Assembly (NCBI RefSeq): GCF_000817775.3
Contig: NZ_JTHE03000044.1
Location: 1 to 64,000 of the forward strand
DNA: 64,000 bases
From: Lyngbya confervoides BDU141951
Lineage (GTDB): Bacteria; Cyanobacteriota; Cyanobacteriia; Thermosynechococcales; Thermosynechococcaceae
Direction: 5' to 3'
The first letter of the stretch is position 1; every line of letters begins with the position of its first letter. The notes beneath the pieces are model-generated. The model made no database searches and was not told the DNA's origin. It was given only the letters and a program-made list of their open reading frames with translations. This document shows positions 53,501 through 61,090 of this stretch, in pieces. The position numbers were made by a program, and so were the translations under genes.

Positions 53501-54382
53501 CGGCAACTCTAAATCCTGGGGATGGGTCGCCTCCAGCTGGGGAGATTGATCCTTAATGCGTCCCCGAACTAGGCTGCTGGCTCGCTTAAACAGGTCCCGA
53601 TAGCTCAGGGATCCGCGGGTCTTTTCGAGGGTATCCACTAAAAAATAAGAAAATGCGCCCCGCTCCTCGCCATCTCCAAGATATTCACTGGCCAGCTCTG
53701 AGTCGTGACAGCCAGCGAGCAGGATATGCCGACCCACGGGAAGACTCCAACCGCTTTGGCGATCCCCGACCTCGGGGAGATCGTCGCCAGGGGGAGTTGC
53801 TAGCAGTCGAGACAGGTAGGCTTCATCCGCAGAAAAAATAAAATCCTGGAGGTTTCGTTGCCGAAAATCCGCCGGGGAATGGCGCACGCCCTCGGGAATG
53901 ATCTCCCGCGTCCCAGACCCAGAGTGGCAGCAGTCCATAATCATCACAACTTGCGGATGCTGCTGGGAAAGCTGCTCAATGAGATAGCCTAACTCCTTAT
54001 CGGCTAAGTCTCGTCCCCCCGCTTCGCGGCTATCCCAGCAAACCAGCGTTTCGTTCATGCGATCGGGTTCCATGGGCCAAAACTCTTCCGGTGCAGCCTC
54101 TTGAGACCCGTGACCGCTGTAGTAGAACAGAGCAATATCATTGCTGCCAGCCTGCATTAGATGGTTCCGAAATCCGTCAATGACCGCCTGCCGGGTAGCC
54201 TGGGCGTTTAAGAGCTTATGGATATGCAGTTGATAGGCCTGGGAATCAACGCGATCGCTCAGGTAAGTTTCAATGCGACGAATGTCATTGACGCAGCCCT
54301 TGAGGGGCGGAACGCGGCCAATATAATCGTCAATTCCCACCAACAGAGCGTAGATGTGGCGATGAGTGGCGGATGCGGTCAT
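50492..54382 (-). CDS. caspase-like peptidase fused to an alpha/beta hydrolase and a membrane helix
   Basis: The ATG at 54382 has a GAGG site. Of 1296 residues, 10-290 form a caspase (peptidase C14, orthocaspase) domain: HALLVGIDDY-like start, catalytic His91 in YYSGHGS and Cys152 in IMDCCHSGSG. Residues about 880-1100 form an alpha/beta hydrolase with an oxyanion HGIFG (891-895) and nucleophile Ser967 in AHSMGG, as in lipases and PGAP1-like esterases. Between them are beta-rich regions. A single membrane helix lies near 1230-1250, leaving a short tail. A caspase and a lipase-like enzyme in one chain suggests a self-cutting or membrane-attacking effector (inference). It ends the minus-strand accessory block. 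Confidence 0.88.
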   Translation of the reverse strand: MTASATHRHIYALLVGIDDYIGRVPPLKGCVNDIRRIETYLSDRVDSQAYQLHIHKLLNAQATRQAVIDGFRNHLMQAGSNDIALFYYSGHGSQEAAPEEFWPMEPDRMNETLVCWDSREAGGRDLADKELGYLIEQLSQQHPQVVMIMDCCHSGSGTREIIPEGVRHSPADFRQRNLQDFIFSADEAYLSRLLATPPGDDLPEVGDRQSGWSLPVGRHILLAGCHDSELASEYLGDGEERGAFSYFLVDTLEKTRGSLSYRDLFKRASSLVRGRIKDQSPQLEATHPQDLELPFLGNSEAAAIAPRPPYYTLSCSGPGQWIIDGGAVHGLPQAGAEPMILALYPQGAPAADLERPAAAIGEIQVLEVFSSYSRVGFTQEPEGLTPETVLNAVVISLPIQPLAVCLEGDAAAIALIEPDLSRSLYLQRVDSPAQAKLRVAVADNRWRITQPRDERTLVDPIVGLSPEQVTQVVQRLEHMARWTTILELASAGTGSLPSNAVQMQLYHQGKAVNDAVVRLEYEGDQNPTFQLKITNQTDQRLYCALLDLTEEYSVSAPFFAAGGEWIDPQTEIFATAILRGQRTDQIPTSLPKRLWEQGVTEYQDVLKLIVSTTEFDPRLLAQDKLDRPPPEPTRSLGTSSRRSLNRLMKRVTTRGIADEEELEQVDSWVTSQLTLVTVRPQPQVTVSPQSRQSLGHEVTLEAPPQFQAQARLVSVAQASRDVGHPPLPPLLREGSQPFQFRSSRGVDPGLSTLELTQVHHPEAVTPDHPLKLAVPGTLAEDEQILPVAFDGEFYLPLGLGFHREGKTEIELQRLPAPTPNRRSVGGAIQIYFQKVLRRQLGQDLSQILGVKFDYPILAVAEVAQRAVSYLPERAVVEQRVAQADSIVLFIHGIFGDTRSMVPSVETTQVEHDGQIQTLNELYDLVLTYDYESINTSIRDHAAALKRRLREVGLGEDHGKTLHIVAHSMGGLVSRHFIEALGGNQVVQHLILLGTPNAGSPWPEVQRGITIAMALLLNGLSTVVMPLNILGALLQRLEKIDVTLDEMEPGSEFLEGLWMNEDPQTPYSVVVGNTHLIPGDTSATLPERLLRKLFKAVELPFGGQPNDIAVSVESIQGLPEHRVPQPVFEEVACNHLVYFTDPAGLTGLGHAVARAFQGATPDSPPPEASPADPEDLNFESLPSSFEEAMAAVNVAAQPSTVSAPRSLDAIESPVGLANRMDQSKRQEDLMVRVAIGLITAAVVLLGFAAWRKFDRQQSAPQGSSSAAPAQYKTASHPAIAALAPDSSKLPSSHQAAI

Positions 54383-54398
54383 GATGTTTCCTCAGGGA

Positions 54399-54447
54399 CG
54401 AAGACAGTTCGAAGACAGTTCGAAGACAGTTTTAAAGAAGACAGTTT
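54399..54447. repeat. 11-bp tandem repeat upstream of the caspase gene
   Basis: CGAAGACAGTT occurs three times at 54399-54431, followed by a degenerate copy (AAGAAGACAGTTT). It sits 17 bases before the caspase start codon, so it would be in the leader of that transcript. Confidence 0.9.
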
Positions 54448-54536
54448 CAAAAGGGCGTGAGGGAGACTCCCATCGTCTCCCTCCACTGGGATGAAACATC
54501 ATTGCTCAATCAGCAATGATCGAGGGTTCGGTCTTA

Positions 54537-55541
54537 TTAGGTCTTATACAGGCGGACCCCGTAATCGCCGGTGCCAGCGGCACGGTTATAGTGTCGAATT
54601 TGAATCAGGTATTCGCCGGGATTCAGGTCCACCGCGATTTTAGGGTTATATCCCTGACCGCTGTCGTCATCCTCGGCCACAAGCTGGGTTGCATTATTGG
54701 GGCCGTACAGCTTCATGATTAGGTCGGTGGTACCCGTGGTTTCAATCACGTAGTGCCCTGCCGTTGCGGCTTGGAATCGAAACAGATCCTCTTCTCCCGC
54801 TTCCTTAATAGAAGCCGTTGTTGCCGGGATTTCCGTGACGTTTAAAGCCGTGACCGGGGGCGGTCCGCCGCGACCCGGGTACATCAGCTCGCTGGCAATA
54901 AAGGCCTTGTCCTGCGACGAGAGCGTGTCATTCGGTTCGGTGTGAAAGCCATCAAGGGTCCAGTCTGCTGGAAAGCTATAGAGCATAATGGACTGGGCAT
55001 CAAATTCCGTGCCATTGACCTGGTCAGCACGATACTTGTTCAGCACGTTATGGCGAATGGTGGCTTCATCCCAGTTATTGGGCGGGCCGGATAAATCACG
55101 AATCACCACCGCTTCGTTCCAGCGAATGCCCTTATCCGGGTTTTGATGTTCGTGGGCCAGGCCAATGGCATGGCCAAACTCATGCAGGACGACGGCCTCG
55201 TCGAGCCAGCCAAAGTTCATGGTGGGGCTATTGCGGGGAACGCGCTTGGCATCGGTGCCCACGTAGGACCAGGCCCCATCATCGGCAAAGGCGATGCGAA
55301 TGTCTGCATTGGGGGAGTCATTAAACTCAAAGGTGAGATTCGCGTGATCAGTCCACTGGACGGCATACTGCTTGACAACATTGCGTTGCGCATCGGTGCC
55401 CTCCATAAATCGAATCGAGAGTGTTGAACCATTGGGCCAGGCCTTCCCAATGGGCCCAATGGCGCGAGTCCCAAACTGGTTACGATGCGGTCGTCGCAGC
55501 TCAGAGGGCAAGATGCGGTCGAAGCATATTCTTTTGGTCAT
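54537..55541 (-). CDS. astacin-like zinc metalloprotease with PPC domain
   Basis: Start at the ATG at 55541, which has AAGGAG six bases upstream; an ATG 18 bases earlier is inside that context. The 334-residue protein has the metzincin site HEFGHAIGLAH (His120, His124, His130) followed by Glu, as in astacins, and a Met-turn SIMLYSF. The C-terminal 100 residues form a bacterial pre-peptidase C-terminal (PPC) beta-sandwich (YVIETTGTTDLIMKLYG, DDSGQGYNPKIAVDLNPG). Such enzymes are usually secreted, yet no signal peptide is visible, so it may act inside the cell or leave by a leaderless route. It lies upstream of the caspase fusion. Confidence 0.88.
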   Translation of the reverse strand: MTKRICFDRILPSELRRPHRNQFGTRAIGPIGKAWPNGSTLSIRFMEGTDAQRNVVKQYAVQWTDHANLTFEFNDSPNADIRIAFADDGAWSYVGTDAKRVPRNSPTMNFGWLDEAVVLHEFGHAIGLAHEHQNPDKGIRWNEAVVIRDLSGPPNNWDEATIRHNVLNKYRADQVNGTEFDAQSIMLYSFPADWTLDGFHTEPNDTLSSQDKAFIASELMYPGRGGPPPVTALNVTEIPATTASIKEAGEEDLFRFQAATAGHYVIETTGTTDLIMKLYGPNNATQLVAEDDDSGQGYNPKIAVDLNPGEYLIQIRHYNRAAGTGDYGVRLYKT

Positions 55542-55900
55542 GAGTTTCTCCTTAGTCATTCGTACACAAGTCGTTCAGGACACGACAGCCGTGTCTTGAG
55601 TCAATGGGGACTTGATCGATGACGTATTCCAGGACCCAACTTCTGTGCGAGGGGTGAGGAGGATAAATATCCGTCAAAGAAAGAATATTAGGTGTAAATA
55701 CTCTCTTCTCTATAAATATCAGGAGACCCCCCTGTAGCTCTGCCAAACTTATTGATTCCTTAAGAATTGCAGGGGGAAGCGAGACGTCCTCGTCGCCCAG
55801 GGCGAGGCCAGGGAATCGAGCCAGAGAAATTTAGCCAGAGAAAATTAGCCAGATAAAAATTAGCCAGAGAAAATTAGCCGGAGAAATCTCGCGCTTGAAT
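55542..55900. other. spacer between the metalloprotease and its upstream gene
   Basis: About 360 bases containing the 14-bp tandem repeat at 55819-55887. No gene or clear promoter is seen. Confidence 0.5.
55819..55887. repeat. 14-bp tandem repeat, five copies
   Basis: AGCCAGAGAAAATT-type units (14 or 15 bases, a few substitutions) run head to tail five times, just after the stop of the minus-strand gene at 55901-56866. Confidence 0.9.
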
Positions 55901-56866
55901 TCAGGACTCGGGTCCCTCGACTGATGAATTTTGTCCTGCCGAAGATTGGCCCAGTTCAGCATCTCTGGCTTGCAGGGTTTTAATGTGGGCAAAATCTTTG
56001 GCTCCGGCGATCGCCGGGATGGCTTCATCGTAGAGGTCAAACCAGGGCAGACCGTAGCGGATGTAGGTGGCCACATCAATGGGGCTAGGCGTGGGCGCTT
56101 GTCCAGTGACGGCTGCGTACTGATCGCTGTTGAGGATATGAACGGTGGCGGTGGCGGTTTGGGTTGGGTCCCAGGTCGGCAAGCCATAGGGATCGCGATA
56201 GATTTTTTGGCGCATTTGACCACCGGCTCCCAATCCCATCGACGCTGAGGCCGCAGGTCTTGCCATGGCGAGGCCTGGGGGGATTGAACAGTCGGTGGAG
56301 GGTGGGGGTGGCGGCTGATCGGGAAAAATCCCAGGCTTGGGATCGTATACCTTGACCTGTATCCCCCCAAATTGCTCTTGCCCGGTGAGGGCCGCTTCGA
56401 CGCTATACCCCTGTCCCAAGGGCATGGCTACGAACTGGCGGACGCTCTCTTCTTCCGTGTTAATGCCGTCCAGCCAGAGTTGCTGGGGGATAACCAGGTA
56501 ATTTTGCGGCTGATCGCTCAGATCTCCCTGCTCCCAGGACTGTGCAGATACGGCATTGATCCGCCCGATCCCAATTTGCACGGCATTGGGTTTCCAGGTC
56601 TGTCCTTGGAAGCCAATCCACAGCGCCTCCCGCTGAAAGAGGCTGATCAAGAAATCCTCATCTTGCCAGAGGTGCCGCTGTTGGGGATTAATCCGCTGGT
56701 CCAGGCGATGGCGGTACTCTCCGACCCGATGCACCGGAAAGGTTCCCAGCCCTGGTGGCAAGGGATAGGTGTGACCATCATCGGGAATGCGCAGGGTGCG
56801 ATGAAAGGTCAAACTACAGCGATCGCCAAAGCAGATTCGGTGGTGATTGAGGGTGGGCTGGAGCAT
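55901..56866 (-). CDS. conserved protein of unknown function, actinobacterial-like
   Basis: The 321-residue protein has FHRTLRIPDDGHTYPLPPGLG, FPVHRV, REALWIGFQG, AVSAQSWEQ and RQFVAMPLGQGYSVEAALTG (each read in pieces). I remember this combination from conserved proteins in Streptomyces and some cyanobacteria; no function is known to me. A proline-rich linker lies near 185-205, and the C-terminal part has a separate charged helix. No signal peptide or membrane segment. It sits between the BrxD-like ATPase and the metalloprotease on the same strand, so it may be part of the accessory block. Confidence 0.75.
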   Translation of the reverse strand: MLQPTLNHHRICFGDRCSLTFHRTLRIPDDGHTYPLPPGLGTFPVHRVGEYRHRLDQRINPQQRHLWQDEDFLISLFQREALWIGFQGQTWKPNAVQIGIGRINAVSAQSWEQGDLSDQPQNYLVIPQQLWLDGINTEEESVRQFVAMPLGQGYSVEAALTGQEQFGGIQVKVYDPKPGIFPDQPPPPPSTDCSIPPGLAMARPAASASMGLGAGGQMRQKIYRDPYGLPTWDPTQTATATVHILNSDQYAAVTGQAPTPSPIDVATYIRYGLPWFDLYDEAIPAIAGAKDFAHIKTLQARDAELGQSSAGQNSSVEGPES

Positions 56867-57022
56867 GGGAGTCCGGAGGTGGGTGAATGACTCTATCCTA
56901 GGCCAGCGCCTGGAGGCGAAGATCCCCAGGTTCCACAGGGATAAGGAATCGGCACCAACGGGGTCAGGGCGTTCAGCATCCTCGGCTTGGGCGTCCTAGG
57001 GCTGGATTGGACAAGCTTCGCC

Positions 57023-58342
57023 TCAGAGCTCAAAGGTGGAAAACTCGTCGGCGGTGGTGGCGGAACGGGGCGATGGCGCCGCCGAGTGGGTGGCCTCTGC
57101 CAGAATTCCAATGTCCTGCTGCGCAATGAGCTGATGGATCTGAATTTGGGGATTTTGCTGCAGAATCGCTAATAGATTAATAAAGGCCATGATCGTGTTG
57201 CGCGGCGTTCGGAAGTAGGCATCGCCAATCCGCTGGGAACAGTGGGCCATAAAATCCTGAATATCTTTCGCCTGGAGCAGATCAGCCCTGGCTTGACCGT
57301 GAACAAACACTTGCTGAATCTTCGTAAGCAAGATGAATAGGTCCTCCGGCTGGAGATTGTGCAACTCCAGCACCGGCCCACTGTAGTCCACCAGTCCCTG
57401 GGACGCAAAGGGGTTGAGGCCCAGTCGAGTTTGCAGGGCCGGATAGCTGTAGAGCCCCCGACGTTTATCCCGGAGAAAGTCCGGGGTCCCCCCCAGTAAA
57501 AAGCCCAGGCCACTGCCATTGCCCTGCAGGGTATCGTTGAGGATGCGCAGAATCTGTTCATAGTTACCGCTGCGAGCCTGAGGATTGGAGAGCTTGTACA
57601 GGTTCACTAACTCGTCCAAACAAATTAAGCAGCCGCGATAGCCTGCCAGTTTAATCAACTGGGCCATTAGCTTGATCTGATCGTAGATGTTGGCATCCTC
57701 TACAATCGTGCGCACCCCCAGGGCCTGTCTGGCTTCTGTTTTGGTGCTGAACTCCCCGCGCAGCCAGCGAATGGCATGGGACTTTAGTCCATCGTCTCCG
57801 GTATCGTGCCCCCGCCAGTAGGCTTCAACCACCTGAGCAAAGTCGTATCCCCCCACCCACTCAGAAAGGTAGGCTAAGCGATCCTGAATGATGGCTGCAG
57901 GAGTGGTTTCCTGGGCTTTCGCTTCGGTCATTGCCGAAGTGACAAATCGCTCAACCACGCTGGCGATCGCCCCGCCCTCGGGTTTTGCCCGCGTGGAAAG
58001 ATTACGCATCAGTTCGCAATAGAGCGATCGCGCCTGTCCGCCACTGGCCTGGAGGCGACGCTCCGGGGTGAGATCGCCATGGGCCGTCACCATTTTTTTC
58101 TGGAGTGCAATGGCGCGAATCAGGGTCAAAAAGAAGGTCTTTCCCGATCCATATTCTCCAATGATGAAGCGCATGCTGGATCCGCCTGCTTCAATCCGCT
58201 CCAGGTCCGTTAGCAGGGCTTCAATCTCCCGCGATCGCCCCACCTGGATATGCTGGAGTCCCATCCGGGGAACAACCCCAGCCCGCAACGACTGGAGAAT
58301 GGCATCTCGCTCCTTTGGTTTAATGGGGGGGGCGTTGGCCAT
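57023..58342 (-). CDS. BrxD-like P-loop ATPase (DUF2791)
   Basis: Start at the ATG at 58342 with GGAG eight bases upstream. The 439-residue protein has Walker A GEYGSGKTFFL, Walker B GCLICLDELVNL and the family hallmark FLRDKRRGLYSYPALQTRL. It matches the DUF2791 group, whose best known member is BrxD of type 2 BREX phage defence. No other BREX gene (pglX, brxC, pglZ) is nearby; instead a TerB-N/TerB-C gene is directly upstream. DUF2791 ATPases and TerB-N proteins recur together with a helicase in other bacteria; that helicase is not in this window. Confidence 0.85.
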   Translation of the reverse strand: MANAPPIKPKERDAILQSLRAGVVPRMGLQHIQVGRSREIEALLTDLERIEAGGSSMRFIIGEYGSGKTFFLTLIRAIALQKKMVTAHGDLTPERRLQASGGQARSLYCELMRNLSTRAKPEGGAIASVVERFVTSAMTEAKAQETTPAAIIQDRLAYLSEWVGGYDFAQVVEAYWRGHDTGDDGLKSHAIRWLRGEFSTKTEARQALGVRTIVEDANIYDQIKLMAQLIKLAGYRGCLICLDELVNLYKLSNPQARSGNYEQILRILNDTLQGNGSGLGFLLGGTPDFLRDKRRGLYSYPALQTRLGLNPFASQGLVDYSGPVLELHNLQPEDLFILLTKIQQVFVHGQARADLLQAKDIQDFMAHCSQRIGDAYFRTPRNTIMAFINLLAILQQNPQIQIHQLIAQQDIGILAEATHSAAPSPRSATTADEFSTFEL

Positions 58343-58499
58343 ACCGCGCACTCCGGTAAAATTGATCGGTTTAAAATTAAGCGTTTTTAAGTGTAGCGTG
58401 ATTTACCGCCTCCCTTGCCGGCGCGAGGCCGGGACCCCCACTCTTTGCCCCGGCCCGATCTGGACCTCCCTCTTGAACCCAGGGTCCCTGGCGGACAAC

Positions 58500-60755
58500 C
58501 TAGGCAGCCTGCAAGGATTGATAGACCCAGTCGTTCACCGCAATGGGATCTTCTCCTTCGGTGAGGGGTTCATCGCAGTGATCAAAGGCCACATCATTGA
58601 GGTTTTCCAGCGCTCCATCCAGCATCAATCCCTGCTCCGCCGCAAGGGCTTCTAGCTCCGATCGTTGCCACAGAATCTGCTGCCCCATGGACTGCAGCAG
58701 TTGATGATGGAAGACGTCCAGGCCAAGGGCGCTGTTGATCTGGGGGAGGGCGCCCAAGGAAGAACCATCCCCTGGGGATTCCGTGTCCTCGGTGAAAATC
58801 TCTGCCAGTAGTTGGGCCGCTCCATGGGAGTCCTGGTGACGGGCCTGGAGAAGCCTGGCATCTAAGGCCAGGGCTGGGGAACTGGCTGGGGGCAAGTCGA
58901 TTCCTGGCGGCGCGTCAGGGGTCGAGTCCGTCTTCGCGCTGAGATCAGCGAGATCTGGGGCAGGTGCGGTGGGCTCAGCAGTTGCCAGACCAAGCCGGAT
59001 CTGGTGCTGCAGATCCTCCCATCTTGCTGCCTGGGGCGGGGGAGTTGGCAATTGATCCAGCAGGGAAATTAACCGCTGCTGCTCGTCCAGGGTCAGCTTT
59101 TTGAGTTTGGCAATGGCCCGACGCCAGGGGAGGGCACGATGCTGCCGGGCAATCCAGAGTGCCTCTAGCCGGACTTTCTCCTCAGATCGCAGCTTGAGGG
59201 TCTGAAACAGGGGCAAATTCTCCCCCAGGGGCTTGGAGGTCTCGGTCTGGGGCCGCTGCATCTCCAGGGCCGCCAGGAACTCCACCGCCGCGATCGCCAC
59301 GTCCCAATCCGCTGAGGGGGCGGAAGAGTGGCTGACCTGGGAATCCAGCCTGAACAGGACCACCGTATGCCGGGCCTGAAACACCGTTCCGGTGGAGGCC
59401 AGATCTGGCTCAAACCCCACCCCAAAACCTGCCAGCAGTTGACGGAGCAGATCCGCCTCCTTTTTTTTCAGTTTGTCCACCCCGGCTCCGGCCCAGGGAT
59501 GGATCAACTCCCGACCGGGCACCAGGGCCCAGGGCTGTTCTGCCAACCGCTGCTGAAGCCAGGTCTGCAGCGTCCGCACGGTCTCGTTCCCAAAGGCGGT
59601 CATAATTTCGGGGGGAAGCCAGGCCACCGCCGCCGGTGACCCGCGCCGGTCAGGGTTGCGGCCCAGGAATCGGCTGTAGGGATCTAGGGCATGGGTGACC
59701 CTCTCTAGCCAGGGCTGGAGAGGATCCCAGGTCTTGAGTAGGATCTCTACCTCCAGGGTGCGAACCACCTCCAGGGCAGGCGGCGGGGTCCATGGTTCAG
59801 ATCTCGACGGTCCCAGAGAGTAGGGACTGCGATAGGTCAAAATCAAGGGGGGCAGCACCGGGCGGTCCGGGGGAAGGCGAAAGGAGGCCGGCGCGTGGAT
59901 CATCAGCAGGGCTTCAAATTCTTGAGGGCACCGTTTGGCCGGCGTCCTGAGACTCGTGGTGGCGCCGCTGCTGCCATACCAGGCCCACAGTAAGCACAGG
60001 GGCAAGGTCTGATTTTGCTGGACCCGCAAGCCCAGAGCAACCCGCAGGGCCAGGGGCAACTCGTTTTGGGGCAACAGCGCCACCAGCGTCTCTGGTTGAC
60101 AGGAACGCGCCAGCTGTACCTGACACAGTTCAAGGAGCTGATGGCACCAGGTGCTAACGGCTTCTATCCCTAAGTAGCAATGGTAGAGGCGCTCCAGTTC
60201 CAAAAGGAGGGTTAGCAGTTCCTCCACCGGATTGGACAGATCCGGGGGCTGGGCGAGCAGATGGAGAATCCGCGTCTCTAGACCGGCGATAAACGTCAAA
60301 ATATAGCCCACGGGAATATGGGGGGCCTGTCGGCCCTGGGCCAGCCACTCTAGAAAACATCGTCGCTGCTGCGGGGAAAGGTCCGCATAGGCTTGGGGGG
60401 CCGCCGTCGAGAGCGGGACGGGACCCTCAATGGCAGCAGCCAGGGGAAGGCTGGGGTCAAGAAGAAAGGGGGAGCAGGCCGATCTAGATCTAGGGGCAAG
60501 TCCCTGGTAAATCAAGCCATCGGCCAGGGAGATTCCCTGCACCTGGCAAGCCTCTCCTGCCCGATACCAGCGGGCCGTCGGGGCCTTTTCCTCCGGCGGG
60601 GCGGCAGCGGTCAAGGGAGCAATCTCCCGAGGATCTATCTCGGCCAGAGGGGGGCGAGAGGGACGGGGGCGGTAGGTTTGGTCAAGCGTCCATAACCATT
60701 GCAGCCCTCGAATCAGTTGCAGCAGTCGATGCCAAAAACCTTTCAAAACGTTCAT
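58500..60755 (-). CDS. TerB-N and TerB-C domain protein
   Basis: The 751-residue protein has an N-terminal TerB-N domain (WYRAGEACQVQGISLADGLIYQG, LSPQQRRCFLEWLAQGR, VGYILTFIAGLETRIL, in pieces) at about 60-190, a long helical middle, and a C-terminal TerB-C domain (ALDARLLQARHQDS, LAEIF, LGLDVFHHQLLQSMGQQILWQRSEL, GALENLNDVAFDHCDEPL, in pieces) at about 620-750. These flank or accompany TerB-type domains in predicted stress and phage-conflict systems. Its downstream neighbour, 157 bases away, is the BrxD-like ATPase, a known pairing. Cytoplasmic; biochemical role unknown. Confidence 0.85.
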   Translation of the reverse strand: MNVLKGFWHRLLQLIRGLQWLWTLDQTYRPRPSRPPLAEIDPREIAPLTAAAPPEEKAPTARWYRAGEACQVQGISLADGLIYQGLAPRSRSACSPFLLDPSLPLAAAIEGPVPLSTAAPQAYADLSPQQRRCFLEWLAQGRQAPHIPVGYILTFIAGLETRILHLLAQPPDLSNPVEELLTLLLELERLYHCYLGIEAVSTWCHQLLELCQVQLARSCQPETLVALLPQNELPLALRVALGLRVQQNQTLPLCLLWAWYGSSGATTSLRTPAKRCPQEFEALLMIHAPASFRLPPDRPVLPPLILTYRSPYSLGPSRSEPWTPPPALEVVRTLEVEILLKTWDPLQPWLERVTHALDPYSRFLGRNPDRRGSPAAVAWLPPEIMTAFGNETVRTLQTWLQQRLAEQPWALVPGRELIHPWAGAGVDKLKKKEADLLRQLLAGFGVGFEPDLASTGTVFQARHTVVLFRLDSQVSHSSAPSADWDVAIAAVEFLAALEMQRPQTETSKPLGENLPLFQTLKLRSEEKVRLEALWIARQHRALPWRRAIAKLKKLTLDEQQRLISLLDQLPTPPPQAARWEDLQHQIRLGLATAEPTAPAPDLADLSAKTDSTPDAPPGIDLPPASSPALALDARLLQARHQDSHGAAQLLAEIFTEDTESPGDGSSLGALPQINSALGLDVFHHQLLQSMGQQILWQRSELEALAAEQGLMLDGALENLNDVAFDHCDEPLTEGEDPIAVNDWVYQSLQAA

Positions 60756-61090
60756 GAACCAGGGTTTTTACGGTTTCGTCCCTGCATTAAACCACGCTTA
60801 TTGAGCTTCCGCGACCTTGCAGGCAGGGGAGGGAAATGAACCTTGGAAAAATCCAGGACTTCTATGGGCTGTAAAGGCGATCCGGCAAGCAGGCCAGCGA
60901 TCGCCAGGCTTCCCTTCTCATTGCGATATTCTCAGTCCGGCTGCGTTTAGAAGGCTGCTTCTGCCGCAGCGGTTCAGAAGGTCCTCTTGCTGGATTGATT
61001 TGCTAGATTTTAGAGCGCAGATCGTTTAACGTCGGATTAATCACTGTCCCGCTTTGCTGTTCCTTCGTCGGTTCATCCGGTAACAAAATT
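60756..61090. other. divergent spacer of 335 bases
   Basis: Separates the TerB protein gene from the histidine kinase gene. I see no gene, repeat or strong promoter in it. Confidence 0.5.

Noticed and set aside
57023-58342. Complete BREX system
   Set aside because: Only a BrxD-like ATPase is present; no pglX, pglZ, brxC or brxL is found in the window.
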